Of a stretch of 64,000 bases of DNA, positions 32,379 through 43,859 are shown piece by piece. The position numbers and the translations under genes were made by a program. The notes under the pieces were generated by a model. The model made no database searches, was not told the DNA's origin, and saw nothing but the letters and a program-made list of their open reading frames with translations. Position 1 is the first letter of the stretch. Each line of letters opens with the position of its first letter. Source of the stretch: Cheiracanthium punctorium (Eukaryota; Arthropoda; Arachnida; Araneae; Cheiracanthiidae); contig JAWZYV010019969.1 of the NCBI GenBank assembly GCA_038373885.1, forward strand, positions 806,001 to 870,000. Reading direction: 5' to 3'.

Positions 32379-34029
32379 CAAGTTTACGCGTGATCATTAA
32401 ATAAACGGTTGGGTTTACGTTATGGTACACAGTATGAAAAAGATCGAAGATATGGTGGCATATTTTCTTACTTTTACAATAAGCGGAAATGACCAAGCAA
32501 AAGTTTCATTTTGTATCAATTACTATCATTGATATATGCTAAACTGCATTCCTGTCTTGGGAACACTCTGTATTGTGAGATTTCGAGCCATTACTAAACG
32601 TAAACTGGCAGCGGAAAAGATCGTAACAGTATATAAGTTACTTAGTTTGCTCTTTGTAAGAAATAAATTTGATCTTGGAAAATAGTGAAGTTTCTGGTTT
32701 TAATGGAAGAAGAAAATAAATCAAAAAATTATTTATAAAAATATCTATTAAAAAAGTGAGTTTTTGTATTTCTCATATGTTACCAGTTATGGAAATCTTT
32801 CTGTCACTTTCGGGTGGAGTTTAGCCATGCCCAGAGGGCGCGGAAAATCGGGTCAAGACAGGAATCTAGACTGGAAAACCTAGACAGGAATCTAGACTAT
32901 GTATATACATATATACATATCAATGATTTTTTTGCAACAAAAGACTCTTAAGTCCAAAATGCACCTTAAAAGAAGATTTTCTAATTTCTCGGGAGCTACC
33001 GATCTTGTTATCAAGACCATGTCGTAATCGTTATAAATCGACAGATGAAACAAAATTCCTTTAATAATCATCCTTCAAAGCCATCTATTAAGTGCATTTG
33101 TGTAGATTTTTTCATGCAATCAAAATTTAAGCTACGAAATCGTAGTTATGAACTTTTAATGTTATAATAAAGGGTTCTGGAAGTCAATTTATATTCGGGC
33201 AATGGGATTTGGAAAAAGAAATTCGATTCACTTTTAAAGCTGGATAATAGCTGATAAAAGTAATTAGCGCTTGACACACAATTTAAAAAATCAATGCCTG
33301 TAGACAATTACGCAGTTAAAGAATTTTACTGCTATTACGAATATTGTAGAATAAAAGTTTTCCGACGCTTACTAAATAGAACTGTAGTTCTTGTCATTAT
33401 CAATAACAAGCACATATTCATGAAAAGACAAAGAAAACCACGTCAGCTTGAGTGTCTACATCTACAACCAAGTGAACAGATAGAGGAGGGTAAAACCGGA
33501 ATATATATATTTTTTAAGTTTAAAAAAATCTTTGCTCTTAAAGTTTTAAACTGGGTTTGCTAGTCTCCCAGCAGTTAAACGCAGCAAAACATTTAAGAAA
33601 ATATCTGTAAAAAAGATCTGATTCTGAGGTCGCACAAAAATGGCTGTTTAAAGGAAAAAGAGTTCACCTTGCATTCTGGGGTTTTAAAGCAACCAGAAGT
33701 TCAAAATTGAATTTATTTAAATAAAAAATAAACTTTTCTTTCTCAGTTGGAAGGTAGTGTTTTAATCCCTGCCCTTAATTGATAATCTAACCTGAACATT
33801 CGTTCGGGTAGTAATTAATCTAAAATGCTCACTCTACTGTTTGAAACTGTTAACTGTAAAGTACTTCTACAATTAGTACCCAAAATTAACTGGTTTGCCA
33901 GCCTGGCATATGTATATCTCAGTTAAAAAGTTAACACGTACATGGTGCTCCTAATTGATATGTGCAAAATATTGGAATGTATAAGACTTTACGATTTCAT
34001 GTGCGGTATTCTCATTAATACAATCAGTG
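32379..34029. other. No gene recognised
   Basis: A+T-rich. GGTCAAGACAGGAATCTAGA-type phrases near 32850-32895 repeat twice. A short plus-strand frame at 33294-33563 has no recognisable motif. Confidence 0.4.
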
Positions 34030-34285
34030 CTCTAAATAAATCGATTAGAAACAGTATTATTACACATTATATTTTTTTCATGTAACCACTAGCAAATAAA
34101 AACATCTTTGTTAAAAATTCAACATTTAAAAGTCACGCTTACGTCTGTAAAAAATATTGAAACACACTTGGCTCATAAAATGACGTTTGCTGTCATTTTT
34201 TCGTATGTAATTCTGAACCCTTCTCATGTGCAGTATCTACCCTAAAATTTTGCACAGACATTTTAGAAACACCCTGTTTACATAT
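34030..34285. repeat. Dispersed repeat, copy 1 (shared with 60.1 kb)
   Basis: AAAAATTCAACATTTAAAAG, ACACTTGGCTC and CCTAAAATTTTGC occur in the same order and spacing at 60070-60320. The right edge ACACCCTGTTTAC looks like a DNA-element terminus (complement ACAGGGTGTTTCTAAAATG). Confidence 0.55.
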
Positions 34286-35017
34286 ATAGTAAAAAAAAGA
34301 GTGATTTTCTGTGTTTGCCTCAAAATCTCCGAAATGAACCATGGAAACCCATTGAAGGTTATCGTAGTTCTCCATACCATATCCATGAAAAAGTTTTCGG
34401 TTTGAACTACAGAGGTTGGAATATATTGGTTAAAAAAGCATGGTCATAAAAAATAAACTTTTAAAGCTCACAGGCCATATAGTTTTGCAAAGACAATAGC
34501 TGTCCCACACGGCCATGCTCTCATTTTTTTCGTTTTTCAAGGTGAACAACAAAAGAAAAATCGCGGTTTGTTTCGGTTTTAAGAGATTTTGAAAGAGGGA
34601 TACTATAAAAAACTTCTTCCATCCTTGGAAGGAAAGGATTTCTGCCTTTGTTCGGTAATTTAGTAGGATGGAAATGATCGGAATATTTATAGCTTTAATT
34701 TTACGGTCTAATGTTTAGTGAGGTGTAATCTTAATAAATAAGTATGCTCTCTCGTAAAGGAATGAGTAAACTGTACTATAATTGTGTATTCTGATGTTAC
34801 TGTAATGTTATTCACATTGACGTAGACAGCAACTTTTTGTGTTCTCTTGGCCGGAGCTAGCTCTATATAACTGACAGAGGAATGAGTTGTGGGAATAGGT
34901 GATTTCATATGTCGGCGAAGACTTATGAAAAGACTAGGCAAAAATAAGCATCAAAAACATACTTAATTTCTTTTTTGGGGGAACACTTATTTTAGGCTTA
35001 AAGTCAGCAGTTATAAA
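34286..35017. other. No gene recognised
   Basis: A+T-rich; no supported exon or element boundary. Confidence 0.4.
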
Positions 35018-35267
35018 TGAAGGGTCCACGGGAAGAACGATGAGAGTCCAATAGAGCTGATTTTCCAAAAGATCGAAAGGCACAGGGGACTTTCCACGTT
35101 CTTTCCCATTAAACTGTATCTTTGGGCTATTTTTTCAGTGTATTCTCATAGTTCTTTCCCTTTATGGGTTCGGATATTAATAGTGCCACTAATAAACAAC
35201 AGAATGCAGTAGAAACCTCAACATTGATGAAAAGTGGACTCTCATCGTTCTTCTCGTGGACCCTTCA
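35018..35267. mobile_element. MITE with GAAGGGTCCACG ends
   Basis: Inverted ends of about 32 bp: TGAAGGGTCCACGGGAAGAA then CGATGAGAGTCCA, and the complement of the right end TGAAGGGTCCACGAGAAGAA then CGATGAGAGTCCA (one mismatch visible). The 185-bp middle is A+T-rich and non-coding. No target duplication is obvious, so the superfamily is open. A one-ended copy is at 2581-2635. Confidence 0.8.
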
Positions 35268-35399
35268 AATGTGAACACACGCGTGCCCACACATATCTGC
35301 CCACTCGCATGAAACATAATTAGCCATTTTCCGTGAACTGTAATTTAAGACTTTAATAAGAGCAAATTATCTGATTTACTTCAGGAGCATACACCTTTT

Positions 35400-35652
35400 A
35401 TAAAGTAAATAAAAAACTTTGTAAAAAACACACATAAGATGTTATAGGTAAGAAGATACGTACGTTTTGACCAAAAATTGTTTTGGCCTTCGTCAGTCCA
35501 AGCCCTTCGTCACAAGGAACAGTTCCCTGTGTTTTTTGTGACGAAGGGCTTGGACTGACGAAGGCCAAAACAATTTTTGGTCGAAACGTACTTATCTTCA
35601 AACCTATAACATCTTATGTGCGTATTTTACAAAGTCTTTTTATTTACTTTAT
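35400..35652. mobile_element. Fold-back element of Penelope-like type (long hairpin)
   Basis: Arms of about 116 bp (35400-35515 and 35536-35652) are near-perfect inverted repeats around a 20-bp spacer. The arm phrase ACGAAGGGCTTGGACTGACG and the tail ACATCTTATGTGCG match the single-arm copy at 13570-13800. The left arm has GTCAAAACG where the right arm has GTCGAAACG. Inverted terminal arrangements and hammerhead-like motifs are known from Penelope-like elements; here only the terminal part is present. Confidence 0.65.
35555..35586 (+). ncRNA. Hammerhead-ribozyme-like core
   Basis: In order: CTGACGA (fits CUGANGA), one extra A, an 8-bp stem GGCCAAAA / TTTTGGTC closed by CAAT, then GAAAC (fits GAAA). 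Compared with the 13.67-kb copy the stem pairs change C-G to U-A and G-U to A-U, keeping pairing. The extra A at the base of stem II and the unclear stems I and III mean catalysis is not shown. Confidence 0.4.
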
Positions 35653-36920
35653 GGTTTAACACTAGCAATTTGATTTTTTTTCGGTATTCTTTTATTTAAA
35701 TATTAAAAGTATGTCTACTTACAAAAAGTGGTTAGTGTGTAGCTATGCTTGCACATGCAAAAATTAAAATAAAATGAGTCACTACAATAAAAAAGAAAAG
35801 AAAATGATTTCTTAAAACATACTTATAGAGCTTCAAATGCACTGCATGATAGTTTATTTAAGAGATAACATAAAAGTTTTAAGCGGATTAAATATGAGGT
35901 TTGATAGCTGTAAAGAAAATCGAAACCACAAACATGAATGAAGAATTTCTGTTATTCGGGTCACTGAGACATTCGCCTATATTGTTACTTCGCAACGGAC
36001 ATTTGGAATGCAATAAAGGAAGTTCATGTGTTCTGTCACTCACTGAGAATAGTTAAAGAATTTGGATAACTTGATTGCAGTAAAAACTAGACAGTAAATC
36101 AGATAATTTTTGTCGCTAAAATTACCTGATGTAGGATGTAAAACATAGCATAGTTAATTTTAGAACCCTGCAGGTCTAATCACCCCGACCGATTTTAGGT
36201 AAACTGCCGTTTTACACAAGTTAATTATAAACACAAAAGCATACAGAACAAGGATCTCGGTAATTTTTCTTAAATATGTAGGTGCAAAAATAATAACCAT
36301 TTAAAATATCTGTACGTTTTATGTGTACATTTTCTTCGTTGATTTCCTCTGTAATCAAAAATCAACAGTATGTTCCTAAAATAGCGATTAAACAAGTTTC
36401 ACACGTAATAAAAAATGTTTGATAAAGAGACGTAGAGAAGAGGGAGAAGGAACTGTATAATATTAGTTAAAAATAAGTTTTTAAATGTGAAACCTTTGTT
36501 TAAAATTTCTTGTCATAGAGTCAGTAACAGTAGCATTTCATGCGGCCTTTCCTATTTTACATAGAATTTTAAGGCATGCATTACCTACAGAAGTTATTTC
36601 TATTTACCACTTCATCCCAAATACGCTTCACGAAAATTTCACGAACAGCATCATTTTCTGTACGATTTTATAAAGAATACATTTATAAAGTTTTCTTTTA
36701 GTATTTATTTATCGAAAAATCTTCATTAATTTCAGGTTGGACGTCATACCCACTTTCTCCATTATATGTATCAATACTAAGTGAGAATTTGAACAGAATT
36801 ACACTGTCATATTTTTATGATTAAAAATGAAATTATTTAAAAATCTGAAAGTATGTGCATTAAGTCCTCCCAAAAAATAAACTCAACCTTATGAAAAAAA
36901 TTTTTGAAGTCGAATATATA
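35653..36920. other. No gene seen; A+T-rich
   Basis: ACAAAAAGTGGTTAGTGTGTAGC near 35722 recalls the interior of the CATAGCTGCCAAC MITEs. Nothing else is supported. Confidence 0.4.
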
Positions 36921-37758
36921 TACAATGAAACCTCTCCAAGCGGCCACCCCTCTAAACGGTCAATTTTTTAATGGCACGGATTTTTTGGGTCAGAGACCTA
37001 ATGTTAAAAGCGGCCTAACAAGCGGCTTAACTCTATCAGCGGCCACCAAACGCCCTCTAAACGGCCATCGAGTAAGATCGCCAATCTCAATTTTCAGGAA
37101 ATTCTTCTCTCTCTATGCTTTTATTTTTAGCGGAAAAACGCAAGGTCAAGTTTATGGTCAAATATAAGACCCAGGAATAACTGGAATTGAATGTTATCTC
37201 TTTTGCAATCTCCCCATCAGCAGCACTCATGGAAACTGAGGCAGGAACTGGACAATCAGGCGCTGAAGGTGTCCTAGAAATGAATTTTTCATAAATGCAT
37301 TTTTGTGCCTTTCAGGCGCTAATTCCGTCCCTGACGAGGAATTTCCCGATGTTTGTAATGGCAAGCAAGCTAAACTTTCAACACAAGCCTCTGTAGGGAA
37401 AATCGATGAAATTATCGAAAATTCTGAAGCGGTAGCAAACGAATCAGTTAGAGACCTGCTTTTTAAAGTAAAAAACGATCTTGAAAAAACTAGTTGTTTC
37501 AGAGGAAAGTAATAATTTAAAACAGACACAAATTGTATCATTTTTGTAAAAAATGTAAGAAAGCATTAGATAAAGTATTTTTTCTCTTTAGATAGTTTTA
37601 AATTTCATTTTAAATAAAGACTAGTGTCAGACTTGGTTATGTGAAGCATTATAGCAATTATCTTATAATAGAAAATAAATCCCTACAGAACGGCCACCTC
37701 TCGAGCGGCCAAATATTCTCAGTACGATGGGGTGGCCGCTCAGAGAGATTGCACTGTA
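36921..37758. mobile_element. Tigger-like element (~834 bp)
   Basis: TA at 36921-36922 and 37757-37758. Left end CAATGAAACCTCTCCAAGCG then GCCACCCC; complement of right end CAGTGCAATCTCTCTGAGCG then GCCACCCC. AAACGGCCA- and AGCGGCC-type phrases repeat inside both ends. The length suits an internally deleted derivative keeping a short coding remnant. Confidence 0.75.
37303..37512 (+). pseudogene. Possible C-terminal remnant of a Tigger-type transposase
   Basis: A 69-codon frame inside the Tigger-like element, preceded by an acceptor-like GCCTTTCAG at 37307-37315. It includes GANSVPDEEFPDVCNGKQ and an acidic/lysine-rich tail ending in a stop. Acidic tails are usual at the C-terminus of these transposases, but no catalytic motif is included, so the assignment depends on location. 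Confidence 0.35.
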
Positions 37759-38340
37759 TATGTGTCTTTTATAAAGTTATTTATTACATTTATATTTCAA
37801 ATAACTTTTCCATAAGTATTTACTATTTGCTAAAAGTTTCGTGCAAAGGATTGCAACTTAATGTATTTTTAGGATTTGCCATTAGGATGAAGTTAAAAAA
37901 TATTTTTTTTAAGTTTGAAATCCAGTAACGACCAAAAGTCGTGTTTTATACTGAGTAAGAAAAATGGAAATTTTCAAAACCTTTGTAATATACTTGAGGC
38001 TCTATTGTAGTGCCAAAATATAAAAAAATTGAGTATTTTAATATCATTTATAATATTATTTTATGTATTGAAGCTCCACTACAGCGAACAGACACGTATA
38101 AAAAATAAAACAATTAAAAAATTAAAACAAAAAACTGACCTGGAAAGCGCTTTAATCGTTCATTTACAACCAATTACAACATTACACAACACTAAAAATG
38201 TATCTATCTCATTTTCCGAAGTATTTTGTCTGGCTAAACACAAAAATCACCATAAAAAGTTGAGATTACCTCTTCTTTTCAAGAGAAAGCACCAATCAGG
38301 TAATAAAATCATACTATATCTGATTTTTACGGCTACTATG
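37759..38340. other. No gene recognised
   Basis: A+T-rich. A 122-codon plus-strand frame (38029-38397) is lysine- and leucine-rich with no recognisable motif. Confidence 0.4.
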
Positions 38341-38705
38341 GGTCGTACATTATGCGCGTGTTCTGTCAGCCATTTGGCCCATTTCTTAGTGGGCTAATCT
38401 GCCAATTTATAAAACATCTCCAAATTATGAGATCGACAAGGATGATGCTGAAGAAGTCACTAAGCCTTGGGCTTCCTGTGATACAGATTTCGAAGAACGC
38501 GAATCGATCAAATCAGACAAAATTGACTGATCTCGTAAGATATCTTGACTTTCCAAAGGAAAAAGCAGAGCTTCTGCCTACAAGACTGAAGTAATCGCAC
38601 CTACTTCCACCAGAAGTCAAGATCGGAGACTACAGCACTCGCTACAAGAATCTTCATTCCTATGAGAAGAAAGCATATTTGGTTACTAGTATTGATGTGA
38701 GAAGT
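38341..38705 (+). pseudogene. Relic of a recurrent arthropod protein family (C-terminal-like part)
   Basis: With frameshifts and one internal stop the plus strand gives LPIYKTSPNYEIDKDDAEE, then a D-rich stretch, then TKLTDLVRYLDFPKEKAELL followed by PTRL, and after a stop LLPPEVKIGDYSTRYKNL. From memory, predicted proteins in many arthropod genomes carry a motif of the form LNDLVRDLxLSKxxAELLxSRL...NLL...YRxR; this piece fits that pattern. Such genes are often repeated and probably transposon-derived. The function is unknown to me. Confidence 0.4.
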
Positions 38706-38933
38706 TTGATGAATTCCCAAAATATAACACATGATTGAAGTAGGGTTAACTTATTAAATAGTTAAAGCATCTTAAGGTGTCCACAAAAGAACAAGAGCGA
38801 ATGTTTACTTTGAGACCCAGGTGGCTCTGATAAAGATATTTTCCCCATTTTGTAAAGTACTGATTATCGTTAGATGTGCCGCAACTTGTTTATTTCTAGA
38901 ATTTAAAAAAAAATTATTTAGAAGACAATTTAC

Positions 38934-39251
38934 TTGAATAGAAGAAAGCGTTTTATTCGTGCTTTGATTTTACGTTTCAGCATAAATTTAAGTATAAAAA
39001 CTAGAAGTGATGTCGAAGATCCGGTTTTTGGAAAATCTAAACTATTGCGTTATATGTTTCCGATATATGAACAAATTCTGCTGCTTTATTTGTATTTACA
39101 GAATAATTTCAAACTGGTTGAGAATCTCAGGAAATCGACTTCTAGCAAAATTTCCTTAGTCGTCGCAAGCAGATTAGAGGTAATTTGGAATCCTGATTCA
39201 ATTCCAATTTTTCTAAAGGAAGAATTTTTTAAATGGTTACATCTTTCGTAA
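38934..39251 (+). pseudogene. Relic of the same arthropod protein family (N-terminal-like part)
   Basis: A 105-codon frame with SKLLRYMFPIYEQILLLYLY, ENLRKSTSSKISLVVASRLE and IWNPDSIPIFLKEE. It resembles a P-TYE-(I/V)L-...-W-xxxSIPIxS segment that I recall from the N-terminal part of the same kind of arthropod proteins. Oddly it lies downstream of the C-terminal-like piece, as if from a second copy or a rearrangement. The frame ends after KWLHLS. Confidence 0.35.
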
Positions 39252-40031
39252 TAAATATCAAAAACTTCAACAATGGTTTAGCAGTAATAGGAAGCAGAGC
39301 GAGAATGTCAAGTAAAGGTTTTATACTTTTTTACCACAGTGTAAAACAATTGTTCCATTTTGATGCCAGTAAATGCGAACTTGTTCAGTGAAAATGTGAA
39401 CGTTCTCGCAACGTTCCCAGAAAATAACAGGCTTTTCTAAACGACCAGCGTGACGAACGAATTATCGGCAGTATTAAGGTTTCATTTGTCTCCATGGAGA
39501 TTTAGTTCATGTATTCTAAAATATGAATGAAATAAAATCATCGTTCTCAAATTTCCGCGATTTCTTTTTCTATTTTAAGGAATTTTGAATGAATGGAAAT
39601 GTCTTTTCCTTTATTTAATAGAGATTTATAGAACAGTAGAGCTGTAAAGTTGTCTAGGACTTCAAGTAGCATAATTTTATTTCATGAATTATGTCTTCCT
39701 TTAATGTGACTTATAATATTTAGACGCTTTCAAAACTGATTGAGCAATTTAAAAATAATTATCATTTTGGATAAGTATATTAATATATTGACAGTAAAAT
39801 TTGCAGTTCATAATTCAAACTGAAACATTTTGGGGGAGATTCTAAACGCAAATTAAATAAATTCTACAACTACAAAACTTCTGTTAAAATTAGAAAAAAA
39901 AATAAAAACTTATAAATTTCAATACAATTCTGCAATTCTTATGAAATGAAGGGAAATAGAAGTACACTATGACCAAAAAAAAACCGCAGTTACGATTGAT
40001 AAATAGTTTATATGAAAGGATATTAAAAAAA
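39252..40031. other. No gene seen
   Basis: A+T-rich; no supported feature. Confidence 0.5.
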
Positions 40032-40116
40032 CGTAGCTGCCAACAATTCTCGAATATAATTAAACCCTTACGCTTGAAAAGTGGTTAAATATATTGCGGA
40101 ATTGTTAGCAGCTATG
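40032..40116. mobile_element. Very short palindromic MITE, CATAGCTGCCAAC family (85 bp)
   Basis: Left CGTAGCTGCCAACAATTC; complement of right CATAGCTGCTAACAATTCCG. The arms pair over about 35 bases, leaving almost no loop. Flanked by A-rich sequence that hides any duplication. Confidence 0.7.
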
Positions 40117-40469
40117 AAAAAATAACATTATCTCTCAATTAGTCAGACGGGGAGGAGACACTAATATTAACTTTTAACAGCTTAATCACAAATAAATTAA
40201 TTATTGTCTAAAATATGTCCTTCAAAATACATCAAGACAGCCTATAGTCGGATTTTAGAGAGAGACATTTGTGATTTAGTGAACAAAATAAAATTACTTT
40301 TCTAAAGTGAGATAAGAAAGTTTAACAACCAGAAACTTTAAATGTAATATGTATAAATATGTTTAAAAAATTCCAGTTCTGAAAGGCTGCACCGAGGACA
40401 TACATACTCAAAAGACCCTTTCTAACTAGACAACCAACGGTTATTAGCCGTGTGGACGGTTTTATTGTG

Positions 40470-40760
40470 ATATTGTATGCAGCAAGTACGGCAGAAGCGG
40501 ACCAGTTTTCAATGCACGTTGAAACTGCCAGCAGGTGTCCCTGCGCCGAAATTCACTGTCAAGCAAGTTATTTCTCAGTTTCAGTCAGTATTTCCAAAGC
40601 TTTAATTCAGTAGAATCCCCGTTCTGCCGAAGTTCATTGGCTGTAATGAAAAAACAAGCAAGTTATTTCTGAGACAATGACATTGCAAAGCTTTAATTCA
40701 ATCTATCCGTCCGACCGCCACGTTGGTTTGAGCATCCAAATATTGCGCGGTATAAACTAG
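40470..40760. repeat. G+C-richer island with an imperfect tandem duplication
   Basis: CAAGCAAGTTATTTCT occurs at 40562 and 40650, each followed at similar distance by CAAAGCTTTAATTCA (offset about 88). The surroundings are less A+T-rich than the neighbourhood. No open frame or known element end. Confidence 0.5.
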
Positions 40761-41424
40761 AAGTAAATCTCTTTAAAAAATATGTGTGTATTTTTAAATT
40801 ATCAGAAATAACAATCATAAAAACACTAGTTAACAAAATTTTTATTGAATGTGACTGAACTCACGAGTGCTAATCTATTAAATGTCGAATAGAAAGCATT
40901 GGCTATTAACTGTCGACTATTAAGCATATATTTCTTACTAAAAATTTAAATTACAATATTCGGGGGGGGGGCAGTAGTCTGCGGAAAAACCTAAACTTTG
41001 TGCGAAATTTACCTCGACATATATGCATCGATACAAAGTGACCCAAAACCCTTAGGCTTTATTTTTAAAAATTGATCACAGACATGTACAATAAATTGAT
41101 TTATGTAAAATAAGGTACAGAATTTTTTTTATATCGATTTAAATATCAGGAGATTAAATCTAATTAATTACAAAATTTAAATTTTTATACAGCGCTCGCA
41201 CAAGAGAATTCCACGATAGTAAAATGAATACCTAACATTAAATAAGTAATGTAAAAAGTTTTAGCATTTTATTTTAAAAGTGTCGGATATACCGGGTGCT
41301 CGGGCTCTGGCTGTAGACGAAAAGTAATCCACACTTCTGATTTGGTAGTTTTCACACAGATTTACACGGCATAGAGGTCACAAAACCTGCACTCTGATAG
41401 TTGTTTGAACTTTTAATACGATTC
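40761..41424. other. No gene seen
   Basis: A+T-rich with a G run at 40963-40970. TACCGGGTGCTCGGGCTC near 41290 looks like an unpaired DNA-element terminus. Confidence 0.4.
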
Positions 41425-41570
41425 CATAGCTGCCAATTTATACAATATTTTCTTACAATTACCACCACTATTTCTAATGTGCACTTTACTAATAATTAGA
41501 TTTTTTCATAAGACTACTGTAGAAATAGTGTGGTAATTGAACGAAAAAATCGTACAAGTTGGCAGCTATG
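41425..41570. mobile_element. Palindromic MITE, CATAGCTGCCAAC family
   Basis: Left CATAGCTGCCAATTTATAC; complement of right CATAGCTGCCAACTTGTACG. The arms continue through TTACAATTACCACCAC and its partner. Flanks are ACGATTC and CGGATTT, not a clean duplication. Confidence 0.7.
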
Positions 41571-42239
41571 CGGATTTACAGGATTTATAACCTAATCACA
41601 TGCCCAGAAAAGGTTATTCAAATTGCTTCATAAGATGTCCGAGTCTCACTGTCCCTGAATGTTCTTGAGAGCTGTGGGGAAAGAGGTCAGTTATATATAT
41701 TGCTTTTTTATTAAATTTAGATCCCAAGACAAATTCTTCGTTTGGAAACAAAAGTTGTTACTGCCCTATGGAATTCTGAAGTGATCTAATAGAAATTATA
41801 AGTTTAAGAGTGTATTTATTTTATATATATTATATATATATAAATATTCTTACTATATCTTACTATATTACTTATTTCCATCTTTAACAACCAAAGAGAA
41901 AAGGGATATAATGATATTTTTCAGAGATGTCTGTTTTGTTCTTGCAGAAATTTAAGCAATACGAAAATGTTAAAAATGCGTAAATATCGTATCGCGTAGA
42001 TAAAAAGAATATAGATTTTCTCTGTTATTTTCAGTTTTTATGTCGAATAAATTAATATATATATATAAGCAACCAAAATATGATGTCACAACAGACTATC
42101 TGTTGTAAAGTGTGAATGCTTAAAATTCTTTAAGAATTACGTTCAAACAAATTCTTCAAATATTTACGAGTTTTAAAGAATTCGCCAGAAAATTACAACG
42201 AATACATTTTTTATAATTATTTCGGAAATATTTGTTCAA
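41571..42239. other. No gene seen
   Basis: A+T-rich with short AT runs near 41825 and 42055. Confidence 0.5.
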
Positions 42240-42500
42240 AGTAAGCCTCCGGCATTTTGGCGTCTGCTTTGAAATATCGAAGAATTACCTATTTACAAAC
42301 ATGTACATTTTATCAATGATTTTTCCGTTTCATACACAGAAATATGTGTTTTAATGGTAATTTGCTGATGTATATTATGTTTTGATTATTTTTGTACATT
42401 TACACTTTAATGCTCAAACAGTGTAAAATACACGTACAGCGAGTTCGTTCTAAGCAGTGAAAGGAAGCTTATCCAATAGAGAAGAAAGCAAATAAAATTC
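42240..42500. repeat. Dispersed repeat X, copy 1 (shared with 44.8 kb)
   Basis: AAGCCTCCGGCATT, CTATTTACAAACATGTACAT, TTTTTCCGTTT and GTGTAAAATACACGT occur here in the same order as in 44805-45040. Confidence 0.6.
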
Positions 42501-42789
42501 GTGAAAACGTACGCAAAGTACATTTGGGATTTTTGTGTGTGTAAAGGTTACCACTGCATGTTCTTGTTCACACAAGAAGAAAAATGTCTTACGAAGAATA
42601 ATCTCAATGAGTATTTTATTTTTCTTTGACGTTATAAACAATACCCACAAACTTAAAATTATAATTTACAATAAGCTCTTTCCAGGTCAAAGTAAAAATT
42701 CTTACAAAATAGCTTGTTGCTTTAAACACAGATTCTAAATAACATTTGCATATTCCACTTCTGCGCAATACTAACACTCTCCACACGTA

Positions 42790-43115
42790 GAGAGCCTTAC
42801 AACTGAAGTTTCGACCGTATCACTAGATCTTAAAGGCATTATCCAAGTTTTGTTTACAAAAAGTATATCTACTTTAAATTTGTGGTGAATTTTCTCACGT
42901 AAAATTTTTTAATGATTCAAGGCAGAAAACTTAATTTTACGAAAAATGACAATTTTTGACCAACACTAATTGTATAATGTGATACAGAAGTAGATCACAA
43001 TAAATTATTTTGTATCAGAAAAGTATTTTAGTTCTTATCATTCATTTAAGATATTTGCTATTATTTGTAGCATCCACCAGATATTTTAAATTATTTGACC
43101 TTTCGAACTTAAAAC
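42790..43115. repeat. Dispersed repeat Y, copy 1 (shared with 49.2 kb)
   Basis: TTACAACTGAAGT, CAGAAAACTTAATTTTACGA, GCAGAAGTAGATCACAAT-like and AGCATCCACCAGA phrases match 49185-49545 in order, with indels. Confidence 0.65.
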
Positions 43116-43586
43116 TGTTATGACGTCGCAAAAAAGGATCTAGTGATGACGGTAAAGTTCAAGTTTAGGTCTTCTATGCTGAAGGTATTAACAGTACGCA
43201 AGAGAATGTGAATCAAAAGTTACAACTGGGAAATTCAGTGTGTTTTTAAACAATCGCAATTGGAAATGCGAAAAATCTTTAGAGTTATTACGAATATCTG
43301 CCGTTATTACGAATTAGGTGAGAAAAATGGCAAAAATCGCATAAAATATAAAATTTAAAAAATTGAGGTATAATTTATAGAAAGTCGCTTTGATGTGCAT
43401 AACTTCAAGCTTAGAATTTCCTGAGTACGAAATTTGGTGAATCTAGATGTAGCCGTTTGTCCGTAACGCAGCCGACAGACACACAGGCATCTTCTTTTAT
43501 AATAAATAGCGATTATATTAGCACAGCTGCCACATTCAGCAATACCCGTACGTAACTAACTGAATAGTAAATGCAAATTATAGTAG

Positions 43587-43724
43587 CATAGTTGCCAAAG
43601 TTTTTAGACTTTTTACTTGGAAGTATAGAATAAAAATTGTTCCAAATTTTAAACTGTAAAACAAAACTAATGAAAAACTGTGGTGGAAAATCTTCCGATA
43701 AAATCGAAAGACTTGGCGTCTATG
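43587..43724. mobile_element. Palindromic MITE, CATAGTTGCCAAAG type
   Basis: Left CATAGTTGCCAAAGTTTTTA; complement of right CATAGACGCCAAGTCTTTCG. The interior GTGGTGGAAAATCTTCCGAT resembles the arms of the 23.65-kb MITE. No duplication matched. Confidence 0.5.
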
Positions 43725-43859
43725 TAAGATGTGTAAGTTTTCACATTCTTTATACATAGTAAATTTATAAATTTTGTCAGTGAATATTACCATTTATTAG
43801 AATTTCTTGGGAATTCCAAAAAATATTAAAGCTTGTTTTAAGAACGAAAAATATTAATA

